From: Corythucha ciliata
Lineage: Eukaryota > Arthropoda > Insecta > Hemiptera > Tingidae
NCBI GenBank assembly: GCA_038030265.1
Contig: CM075937.1
Location: 31,848,198 to 31,912,197, forward strand
Direction of reading: 5' to 3'
Length of the DNA stretch: 64,000 bases
The notes beneath the pieces were generated by a model. The model saw only the letters and a program-made list of their open reading frames with translations, did no database searches and was not told where the DNA came from. This document shows, in pieces, positions 13,301 to 25,630 of this stretch. How positions within the stretch are numbered: the first letter of the stretch is position 1; each line of letters starts with the position of its first letter. The translations under genes and the position numbers were made by a program.

Positions 13301-16300
13301 AATAGTATCCTGCTCGTCAGAACTGAATCCCAAGACTTGCATAGCCGACATGAGAGACTGGAAATCCTCCGAATCGTATTTTCCGTCAATTTCGCAACTT
13401 TCACCCTGTTCGTGACAAGACAAAAAGTGTGAAATTATTGTTTTACTTTTCTATCACTTACCACACACTTACTTGATTCAAATAGAAATATTTGTCTGCC
13501 GATAGAAGGCCGTATTTTAGTTTGGTGTCTTCCGAAAGACCAGCTAGTAGCTCGTAGAAAACGTGATAATTTCTCTCTTCAGGTGCTTGGGTGACTATTC
13601 TTGATTTTTCCAAAAGATACTCCGTCACTTTTCCACCAAGAATGGCGCCTCTAAAGGTTGGGATTGGGTAGGAGTTAGCAATTTTTTTCCACTTTCAAAC
13701 AATCAAATGGCACACACAAAACGTACTCTTTGAAATGAACTTCAAGGTATTTCCCAAATCTCGAGGAATTGTCATTTCGAGCTGTTTTGGCATTGCCGAA
13801 CGACTCGAGGAGTGGACTCGCTTCGAGAATTTGCTCTGTGACGAGATTCGACGGTGCTCGATTGACGGCTGCCAAATACTGCATAACCAATTTTGTCGAC
13901 TCCGTCTTTCCCGACCCCGACTCGCCAGATATGATGACCACTTGGTTGCCTCGAGTCATGGCGGAATATGCGGCAGACCCGACCGCAAATAAATGTCTGG
14001 ATTAAAAAAAATATATATTTGTTTTTTTAAAAATATAAACCACACAAAATAAACTTAATTGCTGTTGACTTACGGAGGTAAGGTTCCCAAAATTTGGCCG
14101 TCGTACTTTTTCACCATGTCCAAGCCATACATGTCGTACATTCGGTATGGGTTCACTGCGACTAGAATGTTTCCAGTATAGGTCTGAAAAATGGGAGGGG
14201 GGGGGGACAATTATTGAAATTATCAATCAAAAAAGGGACGTCGAAGCAGCCGTTCCTTTTAAAAATGAGTAATTATCCCGATGCCTAAACTGGGATATAC
14301 ACAAAGCGTCAATGCTTGTCAATTTCTTCCAAACCAAACCGTCATTCGTTTTGAATTAATCATTTGTTTAACGGGGCTCTGTCAGAGGCCTCCAAAAGGT
14401 GAAAATATACTTACATAAATTAGTTCTTTGTCGTAACGTATTTTGAGGTTCCATAGTAGCGATGATTCGTTGAGGTCGCTGAAACACCCAAGAGAATAAG
14501 ACTGTTTATTTTTTGAAACAACACGGAGTCTCGTATAGGATCCTTTTAGGGAATTTTAAATGGTTTGTTTCTAAAATCGAACTCATTTGTTCTCTATTTG
14601 GGACAGCAAATGGCGAGCTGTTACTATACTCAGGCACGAAACCTGTGGGTTGCACTATAATTATACATATTATACTCGTGCGTATATTTAACTACTCAAG
14701 AAACCATCACCAGCTCACCACTGGGAAGAACTTTTGTTCTCTATAGAGTTAACCGAACCCTAAAACCTAATGATAAAGGGGGCGTTTGTTGTTGTTGTTG
14801 TTGTTGTTGTTTTAAGTATTTTTCAACACAACACAATCGCACTGAATAGAAGGGTTTTGTTATTTCGTACGAGTTCTTTTCAATGACGCTTCTTTATTCG
14901 CACGATTTCTTTTTTGCCGAGCCTTATACAACAAAGAAAAAAAAGCCGACGGTAGCTCTTCTGATGAACTAAATAATTAAGACCCGGTTACACTGAAAGG
15001 GATCTGCGTTGCAGCGATTGAGCGATCCGTGAATGTGTCACACACATTTTCTCTCTTTCGTAGTAGTTGCATTGCCGCTCTGCGGGTATGTAGGGAGCGG
15101 TTTACGAATCGTTCACTTCAAAGGTAGGCCCTACATCTATTGGGGTCCGGGGTGGAAATTTATAGGAGGCCCCTTAGCTATTAAATAAACGAGGAATATA
15201 CTTCTTACTTATCGTTAATTTACGTCTTTTTCTCAATTTTATCCACGTTGTTACCTCCAGAAACCGCGAATTGGCGTTTTCTCAATTTTAGCTGCAAATG
15301 ACCGCTTTTTCATAGTTATAGGCACGAATTAGCACACTTTCTCAATTCTAGCTGCGAATTATTACAGCGTTTTCTCAATTTTATCAGCGAATCAGTGTTT
15401 TTTCTCCATTTTAGCTGCGAAACGGCGCTTTTTCCAAAGTTTTAGTCATGAATTAGCGCTTTTTCTCAATTTAAGTCACGGAGTTTCCTCAAGAATCCGC
15501 ACATTAGCGTTTTTGGATTTGCGGGTAATAGTGCATTTTCTCAATTTTATCCACGAATTAGCAATTTTTCTCCATTTGAGCCGCGAAATAGCGTTTTATT
15601 TCCTTTAATCCGCGAATGAGAGCTCTTTCTCAATTTCATCCTCGAATTGTTTCTCAATTTTAGCCATGCATTTGCATTTCTTCAGTTTTAGCTGCCTGAA
15701 ATTAGCGCTTCTTAGGTTTTAGCTGCGCTTTTTAAAAATTTCAGAAAGAATTTCAGAAGTAATTTCAGCTGTAAATTAGCGCTTTTCCTCAATTACTTCC
15801 GCAAATTAAGGCTTTTTCTTAATTTTAGCGAATTGGCATTTCAAGGGCAGACGCAAATTATGTACAACGTTTACTTTGGATCATGTTCTTTTTTCCAAGA
15901 GCTATAAAGCAAAATTTGGGTTTTCAACGACCCAACACTGCGAAATTGGTTCACCCCCGTGTCAGTAATTCGACCGGGGAGGCAAGGCGGCCCCTGTTAC
16001 CTCCGCCTCCCCCCCCCGGGTCCACGCCTCTGAGGCGTAGCCGTAGGTTCCTACGTTGTGAGCCCTAACCCGATGGGCCGTGATTTTCTTTCCGGCAGAA
16101 TGTAAAATTATTCGCCCGAATTCGTCAATTTTTCAGCCCCCAAGGCCGGCAGTAGACCACAGTATAATGACCGTATTCGGGAAATTCAGTCCGAAAACTG
16201 CCTATTTCGCTATGGAAACTGAAAAATTAACCGGAAAACTGGCAATTTTAGCAAGCCCCTGCACGTCGATCAAGCTCCTTGGAGCCTTGTATAGTGGGCA

Positions 16301-19300
16301 GTTTATTTATTTTTGCTTCAAAAACCTGCTATACGCTGAGGAAAATAGCCAATTCCCCTAAAAACTGACCAATTGGAAACTGAATTTAGATTTAAGTAAA
16401 AATCGACCTCACCTACAATCACCTACTATCTCTCCAACATCGTATACAACAATTCAATTCATGAAACTACTTGACAGCACCATTTTGCCTTATAGAACCC
16501 GCGACTGTGATCTGCTGTGAAGTGCCAGTGATTTACTATTCGGCACCGCTGCGCTGTAATCCTGGACGGGAGCCACAAAAAGCCTAAGAATTCGGAATGT
16601 CCCGAGAAAAAAAAAATGTCTGAAAATTCGATGTAGGAGACAATGTTTGTTTCGATGGAGCTGCAGGGGAAACATTTCATTATAGGCTCGCTCTTGGAAC
16701 CAAAAGATCATGGATCACTACCGGAAAACTTTTCTCTGAAACACTTTTTTTAGTAGGCTGGTGCGATCTCGCCGCCTATAAAGAGCCGGAAAAGCCACTC
16801 TCAAAGACTATGGGTAGGCGGTGTCACTCTTTCCGGTGCGCCAGTCGTGGAGAGGGGCCATTGTCATAGCGTCTCCTACAGTAGAACAATGCGGACCACA
16901 CTCAATACCGCCCCCAACAAAGAATCACAGAATTGCTCAACAAATCCCTCTATTATACTCCCCGTTTGCACCAGAGCCCACCCACATTAGTGCAACCTAC
17001 TTATAAATCCGCCTCCCTATAACGGCGATTAAAGGTAAGCAATGCAAACCCTCGCGTGACCTCGGAAAAATAATTGTTCCCAACCTTGTTGTTGTTGTGG
17101 TGCGTTTTTGTTGTTGTTATCACAGCAATTTTAGCGTTTCGGTGGTAGCCTTAACCACATTCCACATACAACCCTTCTTCCTGAATTAGGGATTAGGGCG
17201 AAGACCTAATTCAGAAGAATTAGAAGACCTAATTCAGAAGAAGTGCTAATGCTAACATTTTCAACTTCACTATTGTAGGAGGGGGCATGTGGGATGTGGG
17301 CCGATCTTTAACTATTGCGTATAGGAAGAGCCCGGGCAAAGAAACACGCACCTAGTGTTTTGTTTTGCCTTTGTTCTCTTTTTGTTTATTCTTCAAATCC
17401 CGTTTAAACAGAAATCCCAAGCCATCTCTTGTACGAGACATCCGGAGAGAGATATTTTTCTAAACAACCTTTTAAGCCACTGAGTTAAAGTATACGACAT
17501 ACCTCTACGGTTTCAAAGTACATCACATCATTAACTTCATTTTTTTTAATACTTATGATGACTTTAAGCGTGATTCGTGCATAGTTTGGAATTAGCAATG
17601 GTTTATTACACTCAATTGCATCTTTCATTCAAACTGGCATGCTGAATTCAGAAGGACAATCAAGGTCTGAAGTTTTAAAACACAGGAATGCACTTTGGTC
17701 CTTCTTGCTCAACACAGTCGACATTTACTGCTCCGGAAGAGATATTTAAATATTCAAGCAATGCTCTTTCTACAATTTTCCGACAGCAACGCGGTTGGGT
17801 AAGGCACAACTTCTCTCAAAATCTACTCTTTTACTTCCACGTTCCTGCACGGAAAGTATATTTATATGCAATCACCGTTGGGATTTCGACTGCACAGCTC
17901 TGAGCTGATGAGACCGTCAATTTCAGACAGAATAAACTAAAGAATCTTCAATTTAGAGCCATCGTCCTCGAGGTGCCGGCCTCTAGAATGTTCTCAATTT
18001 ATGACTTTTCAAGTATAAAATTACTTATTACTCTCTTTGCTAAGGAAAAAACGTTTTGTAAACTCACTTGAGTTGTATCATATCCTCGATGCCCAATTGT
18101 CCCAGGTCCTGACGCCTTTTGACTCCATTCGGGGATGTTACGGAGAAAACTTGTGGCTAAAACAAATAAATAGAACAAGTTAAGAAAAAAAATAAATAAG
18201 AAAGCAAACTGGCACGTGAGGTAGAAAGAAGAAATAATGTGTAAAAAACGACATGGGGACGCGTCGGTGCATCCAAATAGGTCCGACCTAGTAGTACAGT
18301 TAGCATGTTTGAGTGTCTTCAACGTCGCCAACGTTTGGGATGACACACTTCTTAAGAAATAAATGACTTTGGCGTAAATCTAAGCTCAATGGGTAAGGAG
18401 GGTAGTGCGCGCGTCATCTATCTGGTAGAAACAAGGGGGGAGACCATTTTTATAAAACATAGTTAGTTCACTAATAAACAATAACATAATCAAGGACGTA
18501 GGCCAATCCAGTTTTGCTTTGTGGGAGGGGATATTCTGGGATAAGACAGCAACTGACATTTAAAATCGTTTATTAACTCAATCCCTAAAACAAAAAATTG
18601 AGAAACAGATAATAATCGGTCGGGATGGTTGAACGCTTTTCTGACATCAGACCCTTATTAGCAATTTTTCACACTTTTTTCCCTTTTCATCACCAGAAGG
18701 GGTAGGGGTGATTTCTAAACCATCCGACCTCAATAACCTATCAATCTATATCTGTTTGATTTGATCCCAATGAAAATCGTATATTACCGCAGGGTGTAGC
18801 TTTCAGGTAGGGCTTTTAGAAACATAATGAAAATACAAGCGGTTTATCTGATTAGAACTTTCACGAACGTCTAAAAAAAAATCGGGATGAGCTATAAAAG
18901 AAAGTTTCTTCGCCCGCCTATAAAGAAGAAAACGAGCGTTTTTTCATCCATCTTTGATAACACAATGAGTCAATGACTGACATGAGGTTTAGTGCGCGTC
19001 AAAATGATCTCACCGATCGTGTGATGACTCGAGCACATAACTCCTGCAGACTAGGCACTTGTACAGTGCAATAAATCACAACCGATTCGTCAGTTCGTTT
19101 CAAACACCAACACGCGTGCATTACAGTACGAGATTTGAGTTGCGTCCGGAAAGAGGAACTGGGCAAAAAAAGTCAGTCGGAGCAACAAGGCTGATGCCTT
19201 ATCGAGACGACGGAGGACTAGAAGGGTTCGCCGAAGCCTGAGCAGAACGCGACCGCCCCCCATTCCAATCCCTTCTCACTGCCAAGTATAAACTTGGCCT

Positions 19301-22300
19301 TTCTTAAAGGAAAGCTTCTCTATTTCTTCTTATTTCAATTCAATGTTTGTCTTGAGCTCTCTATGAAAAAAAATAGCCACACCCTTCTGAGATTCCTGCT
19401 TCTTATCCTAACGCTGAACGATGCGTCCTACAATAAAGGTAGGTACAACGAATGAACGGAATACTGCCGAAGTAAAACGACACTTTTTCGAACTACAGTC
19501 AGTAGTTCCCCAATTCACCTTTTGCTTTAAGTCTCAAACTAGGCGGCATTATTTTTCTAGCCAGTTCAAAACTGCTATGGAGCAAAAGGGAAACAATTGC
19601 GCAAATAGAATTGACTTTCGAAGACGTGAGTATTCAAAAAAGCAACTAAAGCGTCTAAACATAATAAAGTCTTCGGGGAAAAAATGATTTTTTGGTGGGA
19701 ATGTGACCTTAGTGAAGTAGATGATACACGACCGCGGAACTTTCACCTGTTAAACGTATAGATGGGAAAGGGTGGGAGGGAAGGGGTTTCTATTAAAACG
19801 TTTTTTTCCTTCAAAGGACTACCTCAGACTTATAATATTTGAGGCATTTGAGGAATGACTCGCGTCGCTTATCTCTCTCTTCTCCCCTCCTCCCAAAACA
19901 CTCGTACAGGCGGACGTTTTTTGTCTTATTGAAAATTGATGGGTTCTTGGTCCAGGTATAATTTGTGGTTTAATTTATTGAAATGCGGTAGCCACAAGCC
20001 GTAATTTCGCATTTTATGAAATGCAATTTTCGCAATAATACAATATTACATATTATGGGCAATTTTCGCCCATAATATGTCACAAGTTTTTTCAACTTTG
20101 AATAGGAAGCTATGAAAGACCATGAATTTGCACATTCTGGCCCAAAATTGCTGGTTTTAGTAACTCTAACATCAACATCAGTCTTTTTTTTTTCTTTTTT
20201 TTCTTTCTTTCTTTCTTTGAATCGATGGTACCTAGTACGTATAGTTTCGAACTTTGGAAGATTAGCGCGACACAAAGTTGTGACACAGTGCCAACATAGA
20301 CTTGTCTTTCAAACACATGAATCTGAAATAGTATAGGCTCGAAATGTAATTTTAGGTGCACTATTTCAGCACCTATTGCCAACCAATGTAATTACCCATC
20401 ATAATGCTTACTAGCACCTTGTTTCTTAAAAAACTATTTCCTATGATATCGTCAGGGGAGGGGGGTTAATAACTCTTGCGGTACTAACAAAATAACCCAC
20501 ATCCGTTGCATAATTTGCGCAGGTAAATATATACCGTCTCCCCGTATAATAACAAGGCAGGTTTTGGGTATCTTGCAACCGAGGAGGCAACAAAAAATAT
20601 CAGAGAGGACGTGATTTTATATTTCCCAAAGTGATAAGGGCAATCTTGGCACGTGAAAGAAAAGCAAATAAGGAAGATGAGGAGAAAAAAAGAAAGGAAA
20701 AAAAGGACAATTTCCTCCGAGTCCTCTTCAGCTTCCTGTTTTTTGTGTTACTTTTTTCTACTATTTTTTTCTCCCCTTTTCTTTTCCTCCTAGCGAGGAA
20801 GCCTCAGGGAAATAGGCGGTGACCACACCGTTGACTTAAACAAGTTTATAAACGTGAATGATTATATTTTTCCTTGAATAGTTGCTTGGTGCAGTAAGGT
20901 TATGAGAACTTTTTGTCTTCTGGGTTGGAAGAAATAGATAACTGCTCAGTTTTTGTTGGACAGAGGCTGCTTGGTTATAAATCTGCCGGATAACTGTGAA
21001 ATCATGCTTCAAATTCGGGAGGAAACCATAGACCAGTTCATTACGTCCCTAACAAGTCATCGAGACACCGATTACTCATGGTGGAAAGCAACAAAGCATC
21101 TCAAGAGACCAGTTGTTCTATCTCAACCGCCACTCATTAGGGAAGCGGAAAATTATAGATTAAGGATAAACAGGAAAGGTCGGTGCCTTTCCAAATCTTT
21201 AGGAAAACATATTCACTTCAAATCATGGTGACCCTGATGAATCACTCCATGAATCTGAGCCTCAATATAAACTTTTGGACATCCCACTGATCACCTCTGT
21301 CAAGGAGGCGCAAAGGACAATCCAAACAGAAATCGACCCGAAGAAGGATATCAGGGGGTGGTTGAGGGAGGGGGGAGAAAAATAGATTTCCTCTCGGCTA
21401 AAGTTTGATTACGCAGGCGAGGTGCTTAAGGGGGAGTTGCACGGGTGATTCCTCAACCCCCCTCCAATCATCCCTCGTCTACTACTCGGCATACGTTTTC
21501 TGGCCTTATTTATGCACCAATCCTGGTTTTTAAGGACTCGTTTTAATCTTCAGGAAATTCCGCATATACAGTAGTTTTCCTTTTTTCAAATAAGTCGAAA
21601 AAAACGTGAAATTACAGGGTAAAAGTTCAAGGCGAATTTAAATTAACTTCTGGGATTTACAAGTGGCCCCTCAACCCCCTTCACTCTTGCCTCACCTATA
21701 CTTTTGCACATGAATTTTGGCTGTATTTCTACGCCAATACCAAAATACTAGTGAAACCCTGCCTTAAGCAAAATATTAATAATTTTAAAAAATTATTAAT
21801 GTTGCCATCAAACTCAGATATAAGGTGTAAGCCAAAGCTGTATGGAAAGTGGGCTGTAGCCAACGTGATATTAAAACGGTCCCTAACAGGTGTTTATTGT
21901 ATGTGTATAACACCTACTCGCAGATTCAGATTTGCTCAACTGTGAATCCCGAAGTCGTTTTCTTTTCAGTCGACTCACACTGAGAAAAAAAAGTAGTAAA
22001 AAACACTGAAAATTAGGTGTTTTTCACCGACCTAAACGGTGCTGGGGGCACCAACTTTTTTCCGAGGTGAATTTCACCGAAGGCAAACGGTTAAGTGCGA
22101 ACAGTGAATTTTACCGTACGTAATGAACTTCGAACTGAGTAGTAGAAATGACTGTCCTATCGATGGAATCTACTGAAGTAAATCGGTAAAATTTACTTTT
22201 TGTACAGTAAATTCCACTATTTTCAGTGACGTCATTCTGCTAGTTTTTAGTGTTCTCTCAGTTATTATTTACCTTTCGAGCAGTATTTTTCACTGATTTA

Positions 22301-25300
22301 GTGATTTCGAGGTTGTCATGACGGTATTATTCACTGTTGTCTAGGCCTTCATATTCATAACGGTAATTTTCATTTTTCCTCAGTTCTTTTTACCCTTCCC
22401 TTTACTTTTCAAACAGTTCTATTCACTGTTTTCAGAGCTCCCGAAACAGCGATTTTCACTGTTCTCTCAGGTCTTTCCACCTTTTTTGTTGACCTTTTCC
22501 AAATGCATTATTCACTGTTTTCAAGCCCATCGTAACGGTAATTTTCACTGTTCTCTCAATTCTCAACTGTGCATTACTGAGTTGCGTATGAAGCAGTGGC
22601 CTTCAGTCATTATCCTTACTGCTCGGTTTTGGACAGTTTGCACTCTTTTAATGTGACCTTTCGCGGCGCTTCCTCAAATTCCGCAAGCATACTGCCATGG
22701 AGGAAGTACGAGGGCTACATACAGATATGCCTTTTGAAGTGAAGAGGTAGGGCAGATCGAACATTTAGGAGAGGTGACAGTTGGGCCAACTGCCGCGGGT
22801 TTTGGTTTGGTAACGAGATTTTGCGTATAAGCATCCGAGGTGAGTTTCTCAACTCGTGTGGATGGGTGCTCGGTATTCGGGCGCTCCGATTAGTGTGGGA
22901 AATACGAATATTCGCCTAGTGTAGCGGTCGTTATTCACTCATTCTTGCAACGGGGATAGCTCAATTAAACGTCGAGGACCCGGCTAAACGATTTTCTAAC
23001 CCGACTGACTTGGTATGTCGAGTCGGCTAGAAAGCCAGAAGCGAGGACCTTAGTGCAGTAGCACCTCTGCCCCCTGGGAAGCGGTGTACCAGCTACATAA
23101 TCGGCTCAGTATCCGGGATAATGCGACCAAGAAGACCGAGTAGCTCTGGTAGCTGAAATTATGAAGTCGAAAGGGATATATCGGACCGACATGACACCTT
23201 CTTGAAAGTTTGTTGCTGTGAGCCCAATGGGCGTGAGAGTGAAAACCCAGTTTTTAAACATATTCCCTACGTCTAATTAGCCGGTGGATGATGTTTTCAA
23301 CTCTTCAAATTGCTTAGCATTTAGAGTTTGTGGACTCTCTTTCTAGTGATAGGCATTCGATACTGGCATCATTCGAATTATTCTCTAGTCTAGATGTATT
23401 TTTCCCCACGAGTAAATTGTAGAAGGCATGCATCATCTGGGGCCCTATTCTCTAACAACAAGCAATATTTTTTTCGCCAGCCATGTGTCTATTTCATTCA
23501 TTTGTTTGAAGAAACTTAATGAAATAAACATATGACTGGGAAAAAGCTATTGCTTCGGAGTTAGAGAATAGGCCCCCTGACTTTCGGTGAGATCCTCAAG
23601 TGTCAAGTCCACTACGCGTGAATTCTGCTATAAACGAAATTGTATTGCCAAAGGGAATTTTTGCACGGCCAAAATTCAGGACTGACCACAACATTTAGTG
23701 AACGTACAATTTTCTGCTATTTTACCTGCATTCACTTCGTTCCACTGTATTTTCCCTTCAAAGGTGCTCTACATTTCCTCCTCTATCTTGCTACCTCATG
23801 AGTTATTAACATATTTAACGAATATTCGCATTTCCCGAAGCGAATTGCTGTATTTTCACAAATACCGAGCCGAGCAGTATGGCGAACACCGAATATTCGG
23901 TACTCGGCGAATACCGCATGTGTGGAGCCGGCTTAAAACCTGTCTATTAATTTACGCAATTTTTATGCCAAAAAATGCATTTTAGCCTCAGAATTAGAAT
24001 ATTGCTGAATGTTGCTCTAGGAGTTATAGGACTTTACCAATTTGTTCCCGCATCAGAACTTTACTGGAACAAATTTCGACAATCATAGGATTTATGTGGG
24101 TTTTTCAGTATAAAAATAAAGAAATCCGTTGTAGAGCTAGGTGTACCGAATAAAAAACAGCACATGGCCGCACACGATTTTTTGGAGTTATATGAGTTTT
24201 TGTACCAACTGGTAATTTTCCACCGAAGAGTTTTAACTGCCGACGTACAGGGAAGGCAACGGCATTTATGAAAAGAGCAAATTTTTTACACGATGATACT
24301 TTCGTTGGGTCAAGTGAAAGTAAAATAATGTAAGTACCTATGTATAAAGTCAAGTTTAAGTATTTTTCTGTTTTTCCTGAAAAAGAAGTAAATTGACATT
24401 TACCTTATTGTTTTCGCCCACGGTAATTTTTCATCCGCTCTAATCGTGTTTCATCGTATACGTTTACATTGCCTCTAATTTGTAAGGTCACAAACGGCCT
24501 TCCATAAACCTGGACCTGGCTATATCAGGAGAGTCGTTTCCCAGATATCGCAAAGAATGTTTTGAAAACAAGGTCAAAATCAGCAAAATAAGGCATGTTA
24601 TTTTGTTTAGTGCATTTCATTCTGAAAATGTACTATTGGTCTCGTCGTGATGGTGGCAAACATGGGTCATGTCATGTTTTTTTCACGTTTCAGAACCTCC
24701 GGAACACGAATTCAGTGGTCTCCAGTATATATATGTATAATATTATAGACGTTTTCTTGTTAGCACGATAACTCTCGAAGAAATCAATTTAGCGGAACGC
24801 GCTTTGGCACAAAAATCAGTAGTCATAAGACCCCGGTCGGTATTGCATTTGGGCCAAATTGGTCAAGGTGGAGGGGGGATATATTTATATATAATATTAT
24901 GGACGTTTTCTTGTTAGCACGATAACTCTCGAAGAAATCAATTTAGCGGAACGCGCTTTGGCACAAAAATCAGTAGTCATAAGACCCCGGTCGGTATTGC
25001 ATTTGGGCCAAATTGGTTAAGGTGGAGGGGGGAAAATAGGGGTTGAAATGGTCAAAAAATCACTATAAATCCACCAGTTGATTCTAGAACCATCATATTC
25101 GGTACGTATACTCCATGTTAGAGTAACCTTTGATTCCCATTTTAGTTTTTTGAAAAAGTCGAAGAGGAGGGGGTGTTGCCCCCGGGGTGGAAGTAAGTGT
25201 GTGGTCTTGTTAGCACGATAACTCTCGAAGAAATCAATTTAGCGGAACGCGCTTTGGCACAAAAATAAGTAGTCATAAGACCCCGGTCGGTATTGCATTT

Positions 25301-25583
25301 GGGCCAAATCGGTCAAGGTGGAGGGGGGGAATAGGGGTTAAATGGTAAAAAATCACTATAAATCACCAGTTGATTCCAGAAGCATTATATTACGATGATT
25401 TCATTTTGAAGTAGCCTTTGATTCCCATTAAGTTCAGCTTAAACAAACCCGGCATCAAACAGTACGAGGAAGGGTCAAACATTAACGAAACAAATCATGG
25501 TCTCAACATTATTACTTCTGGGACGGCTTAGGGTATCCGCGTACGAAATGAAATGTACTCTTTCCGACCGCCAGCTGCCGGAG

Positions 25584-25630
<47 letters not shown>

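Noticed and set aside
17999..18346. 115-codon minus-strand frame over exon 2 with [12 protein letters not shown]
   Set aside because: It is one frame off. The true frame gives the conserved class XV linker and joins exons 1 and 3.
20631..20822. 63-codon frame with basic start and hydrophobic end
   Set aside because: Made by A-rich then T-rich low-complexity sequence.
22945..23170. Stretch GGGGATAGCTCAATTAAACG resembling a tRNA D-arm, as in tRNA-derived SINEs
   Set aside because: No matching T-arm at the right distance, no clover-leaf and no flanking duplication that I could find.
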